Source: Rugamonas rivuli (lineage in GTDB: Bacteria; Pseudomonadota; Gammaproteobacteria; Burkholderiales; Burkholderiaceae_D). From it: a DNA stretch of 64,000 nt. This document shows positions 61,085-64,000 of the stretch, piece by piece. The notes under the pieces were generated by a model. It made no database searches. It was not told where the DNA came from and was given only the letters and a program-made list of their open reading frames with translations. A program made the position numbers and the translations under genes. Location of the stretch: assembly GCF_009380165.1 (NCBI RefSeq), contig NZ_WHUF01000004.1:496001-560000 (forward strand). Direction: 5' to 3'. Numbering within the stretch: position 1 is the first letter of the stretch; each line of letters opens with the position of its first letter.

Positions 61085-61387
61085 TCAGGCCACCCATCCG
61101 GTTTCCGCATGCGGCACCTGGATCACAGCCTCCTGCCACGACACCGACGTCGACAGCACAGCAATGCGACCATCCCGCAGAACAAGTAAGGGACCATTTC
61201 CTGCCAATGCAGACAACGGATTCCGGGTACGCACATAATCCGCCGAGTTATAGAAAAACACCCAGCCTTGCTCAATCTCCTGGGTTTCTTCGCCAAAAAT
61301 TTCAAACTCATCCCCGCAAGCCGCCCCGAGCTCACGGACTTTAGCCTCCGCGAGTTTCAAGGCGCTGCTGTCATTAATCGGGCTCAT
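61085..61387 (-). CDS. Imm35-like immunity protein (YrhB family)
   Basis: A 100-residue protein with the Imm35 pattern: GWVFFYNSADYVRTRN (about 42-57), then LAGNGPLLVLRDG (about 61-73) and a W near the C-terminus. Imm35 proteins neutralise toxin domains of polymorphic toxin systems. Its ATG shares its first base with the upstream toxin stop (TAATG), so the two are translationally coupled. The gene is less GC-rich than flanking genes. Confidence 0.75.
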   Translation of the reverse strand: MSPINDSSALKLAEAKVRELGAACGDEFEIFGEETQEIEQGWVFFYNSADYVRTRNPLSALAGNGPLLVLRDGRIAVLSTSVSWQEAVIQVPHAETGWVA

Positions 61388-61764
61388 TAACTCGTCCTCA
61401 AAAATCGGAAGTGAATGTATCCATCCAGTACTGCCGCATATCCCGTTTGGCCATCAAGGAAACGCACTACACCCTTTTGATTGACGGCATTAAAGACATG
61501 CCCCACCCCGCTGCCTCTCATACCAAACACTATCCCTCGCGCCCCCGGACCAGCCGACGTCAACACTTCGATCACTTTGCTGATAGCGCCAGGCTCACCA
61601 AACTGCGCGCCAAAAAATTTTTCGAGTACGTCGATCCGACAGGGTCCACCAAGCAAGGCCGACGCACGGTGGCCAGCCAGCGTCGCATCAGTTGCGATTG
61701 AGCAATTGATGCAATTTTTCGTACCACCACCGACGTTAATCGCGCGAATCGATCCCGCAGTCAC
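61387..61764 (-). CDS. orphan papain-fold (Tox-PL) toxin tip
   Basis: A 125-residue stretch like the C-terminal papain-like toxin domain of polymorphic toxins: NCINCSIATDATLAGHRAS (nucleophile Cys, about residue 18), GHVFNAVN (His, about 88) and FLDGQTG (Asp/Gln, about 102). These domains can act as glutamine deamidases or proteases. There is no signal, delivery or repeat domain. GTG at 61764 is the only plausible start, and an in-frame TAG lies two codons upstream. It may be a silent toxin cassette or a remnant. Confidence 0.65.
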   Translation of the reverse strand: MTAGSIRAINVGGGTKNCINCSIATDATLAGHRASALLGGPCRIDVLEKFFGAQFGEPGAISKVIEVLTSAGPGARGIVFGMRGSGVGHVFNAVNQKGVVRFLDGQTGYAAVLDGYIHFRFLRTS

Positions 61765-61979
61765 ATCCTAGTATAGCGCTACATCTTGGCAAAGGGCGCC
61801 GTCAAAAACGCTCATCACGGATCGGTTCCTAACAAATAATCCGTACAGCATGGGCCTGGAAAATTATCGGATATTGAGATCGCCCAAAAGCACAGGCAGG
61901 CTGTCTTTTTGACAAAATCGGCCCCGTCTCCCCATTTCGTGTATCCTATACCCCTTCGAAACAACGGCTCACGCCTCCT

Positions 61980-62864
61980 ATGCAAGAGCACTCTAGTGGC
62001 GTCAAGACTGACGCCAAACCCCATCGGTCACTGTTTGAACGCCTGACCGCACTGATTTCCCCCGAGCCAGAGAACCGCGCGGAACTGCTCGAAGTTCTGC
62101 ACGACGCCCACGAACGCAACCTGATCGACGCCGACGCCCTGTCGATGATCGAAGGCGTGTTCCAGGTGTCGGATCTGTCTGCCCGCGACATCATGATCCC
62201 GCGCTCGCAGATGGACGTCATCGACATCTCCAAGCCTATCGACGAATGGTTGCCGCTGGTGCTGCAGACCGCCCACTCGCGCTTCCCCGCCATCGAAGGC
62301 GAGCGCGACAAGGTGATCGGCATCCTGCTGGCCAAGGACTTGCTGCGCTACTACGCCGAAGAATCGTTCGACGTGCGCGACATGCTGCGCCCCGCCATCT
62401 TCATCCCCGAATCGAAACGCCTGAATGTGCTGCTGCGCGACTTCCGCGCCAACCACAATCACATGGCCATCGTGGTGGACGAATACAGCGGCGTGGCCGG
62501 CCTGATCACCATCGAAGACGTGCTGGAACAGATCGTCGGCGACATCGAGGACGAATACGATTTCGACGAGGAAGAAGACAACATCCTGTCGATCAAGGAA
62601 GGCGTACACGGCCCGCGCTGGCGCATCAAGGCGCTGACCGAGATCGAACAATTCAACGAAGAACTCGACACCGCGCTGCCGGACGACGACGTCGACACCA
62701 TCGGCGGCCTGGTCGCCAAGCACCTGGCGCGCATGCCGCACAAGGGCGACGTGTTCGACATGGAAGGCTTGCGCTTCGAAGTGCTGCGCGCCGATGCCCG
62801 CCAGATCCACGTGCTGCTGGTGGAAAAACTCCCTGCCGCCGCCGAAGCCGGCGACGACGCATAA
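61980..62864 (+). CDS. corC: CorC-like CBS-domain protein (transporter-associated)
   Basis: A 294-residue cytoplasmic protein linked to Mg/Co efflux. Two CBS domains (about residues 65-200) are seen in SARDIMIPRSQMDVIDI and IVVDEYSGVAGLITIEDVLEQIVG by pattern, and the C-terminal CorC_HlyC domain follows (WRIKALTEIEQFN, DDVDTIGGLVAKHL). It lacks the membrane domain of larger family members. It is followed by lnt in the common corC-lnt order. Confidence 0.92.
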   Translation: MQEHSSGVKTDAKPHRSLFERLTALISPEPENRAELLEVLHDAHERNLIDADALSMIEGVFQVSDLSARDIMIPRSQMDVIDISKPIDEWLPLVLQTAHSRFPAIEGERDKVIGILLAKDLLRYYAEESFDVRDMLRPAIFIPESKRLNVLLRDFRANHNHMAIVVDEYSGVAGLITIEDVLEQIVGDIEDEYDFDEEEDNILSIKEGVHGPRWRIKALTEIEQFNEELDTALPDDDVDTIGGLVAKHLARMPHKGDVFDMEGLRFEVLRADARQIHVLLVEKLPAAAEAGDDA

Positions 62865-64000
62865 TGCGTTTTCGCCGCGCCAATCCGAACGATCCACCCA
62901 AGCCGCAACGCTCCACCCGTGGCCGCATGGCCATCACCGCCGTGGCCGGCGCGTTGTGCGTGTTCGCCTTCGCGCCGTTCGGCTGGTGGCCGCTGGAAAT
63001 CCTCGGCCTGGCGACGCTGTTCTACCAGGTGCTGCGCAGCAGCGACGTCAAGGCCGCCGGCCTGATCGGCTGGGCCTTCGGCTTCGGCTGGACCGCCGCC
63101 GGCACCCACTGGCTTTACGTTTCCATGCACAACTACGGCGCCATGCCGGCGCCGCTGGCGGCCGCCGCCGTGCTGCTGCTGGCCTGGGCCATGGGCTTCT
63201 ACGTCGCGCTGGCGATGGGCGGCGCGGCCTGGCTGCGCAAGCGCTGGGCGTTGCCGCTGCCGGCCGCCAACCTGCTGGTGCTGCCGGCCATGTGGGCGCT
63301 GTTCGAATGGATACGCGGCTGGTTGTTCACGGGCTTCCCGTGGCTGTCGGCCGGCTACGCCCACAACCACAGCCCGCTGGCCGGCTTCGCACCGGTGATC
63401 GGCATGTACGGCCTGGGCTGGCTGGCTGCGGTGATCGCCGGCGCCCTGCTGTTGCTGCTGCACCGCACGCGCCTGCGCGCGGCCGGGCTGATCGTCGCCA
63501 TTTCCGTGGCCGGCGTCGCACTGAGCTACCTGCACTGGACCTACCCGGAAGGCAAGCCGATCTCGGTGCGCCTGCTGCAAGGGAATATCCCGCAAGACGA
63601 AAAATTCAACGGCGCCCACGTCATGGCCGCGCTCAAGCTGTACCAGGACGCCATCACCGCCGCGCCGGCCGACCTGATCGCCACGCCGGAGACCGCCATC
63701 GTCATGCTGCCGCAGCAGCTGCCGCCGGACTACCTGCCGGGCATCGCCCAGTTCCTCAACAAGACCAACAGCAACCTGATCCTCGGCATCCCGGTGGCCG
63801 ACAGCCAGACCGCCTACTTCAACAGCGCGATCGGCATCCCGTCCAAGCTGGGCACCAGCTACTACCGCTACGACAAGCACCACCTGGTGCCGTATGGCGA
63901 GTTCATTCCCTTCGGCTTCCGCTGGTTCGTCAACCTGATGTCGATCCCGCTGGGCGACCAGACCAGCGGCCGCGACATCCAGCCTTCGTTCCCGATCAAG
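62864..64000 (+). CDS. lnt: apolipoprotein N-acyltransferase, 5' part
   Basis: The first 379 codons are in the window; the gene runs past 64000. It has seven or eight N-terminal membrane helices and then a nitrilase-like catalytic domain. The Glu of the catalytic triad is in IATPETAI (about residue 269) and the Lys in YDKHHLVPYGEF (about 337); the Cys is beyond the window. It acylates the N-terminus of lipoproteins. The ATG overlaps the corC stop (TAATG). Confidence 0.94.
   Translation, partial: MRFRRANPNDPPKPQRSTRGRMAITAVAGALCVFAFAPFGWWPLEILGLATLFYQVLRSSDVKAAGLIGWAFGFGWTAAGTHWLYVSMHNYGAMPAPLAAAAVLLLAWAMGFYVALAMGGAAWLRKRWALPLPAANLLVLPAMWALFEWIRGWLFTGFPWLSAGYAHNHSPLAGFAPVIGMYGLGWLAAVIAGALLLLLHRTRLRAAGLIVAISVAGVALSYLHWTYPEGKPISVRLLQGNIPQDEKFNGAHVMAALKLYQDAITAAPADLIATPETAIVMLPQQLPPDYLPGIAQFLNKTNSNLILGIPVADSQTAYFNSAIGIPSKLGTSYYRYDKHHLVPYGEFIPFGFRWFVNLMSIPLGDQTSGRDIQPSFPIK

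Noticed and set aside
61815..62024. 69-codon minus-strand frame between the toxin tip and corC
   Set aside because: It is mostly antisense to the corC start and promoter region and looks like no known toxin N-terminus.
1..64000. CRISPR arrays, insertion sequences, prophage
   Set aside because: No regularly spaced repeats, transposase, integrase other than XerD, or phage structural gene was seen.

Overview
The window looks like chromosome from a GC-rich betaproteobacterium of the Oxalobacteraceae, probably a Massilia or Duganella relative. This is inferred from gene order (phoH-ybeY-corC-lnt, tsaE-amiC, mutL-miaA), from protein style (DAHP synthase, TsaD, XerD, PlsY), from a small PEP-CTERM-type protein and from several c-di-GMP/HDOD signalling proteins. 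No database search was possible, so the genus is an inference. There are no rRNA genes, no CRISPR array, no recognisable insertion sequence and one tRNA gene.

Layout. 1-10.7 kb is housekeeping: an FAD protein fragment, ybiB, aroG, a NirD-like protein that has lost its Rieske loop, tsaD, a LysR/SDR divergent pair with a strong dyad between them, a DUF457 membrane protein, DUF427, a GAF-GGDEF cyclase, a FrnE-like DsbA protein, plsY and ybaK. 10.8-18.4 kb holds an EEP-family phosphatase/nuclease, a PAS-GGDEF-EAL protein, an RND efflux adaptor plus pump, and a tiny charged protein. xerD and ogt follow, then a 594-nt gap with a possible minus-strand RNA terminator. 20.4-26.3 kb is a C4-dicarboxylate TRAP system: dctQM, convergent dctP, and a DctS/DctR-type two-component pair.

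26.3-28.2 kb is a less GC-rich accessory island. It has a BrnT-like toxin followed by three copies of a 52-residue BrnA-like module spread over two genes, none with a ribbon-helix-helix domain, and then an opposite-strand gene with a HEPN-like R-x4-H motif. This is the best candidate for something undescribed.

28.3-40 kb has a DUF885 peptidase-like protein, queG, tsaE-amiC, a mutarotase, an alpha carbonic anhydrase, DedA, a cyclophilin, mutL-miaA and tRNA-Met with a clear promoter and terminator. 40-42.7 kb has a thioesterase and an AraC/AlkB-type hydroxylase pair. 42.7-48.1 kb is a trans-4-hydroxy-L-proline catabolic cluster: AraC-PAS regulator, epimerase, three dehydrogenase subunits and the Pyr4H2C deaminase. 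A LacI regulator and two MFS carriers (ExuT-like and MHS-type) follow, with shared operator-like repeats between them.

52-58.7 kb has a thioredoxin/ChaN pair, the PEP-CTERM-type protein, small proteins, an orphan histidine kinase, an HDOD protein with a small partner and a small HTH protein with tandem repeats upstream. The window ends with phoH-ybeY, an exported unknown, an orphan papain-fold toxin tip with an Imm35-like immunity gene, corC and the start of lnt.
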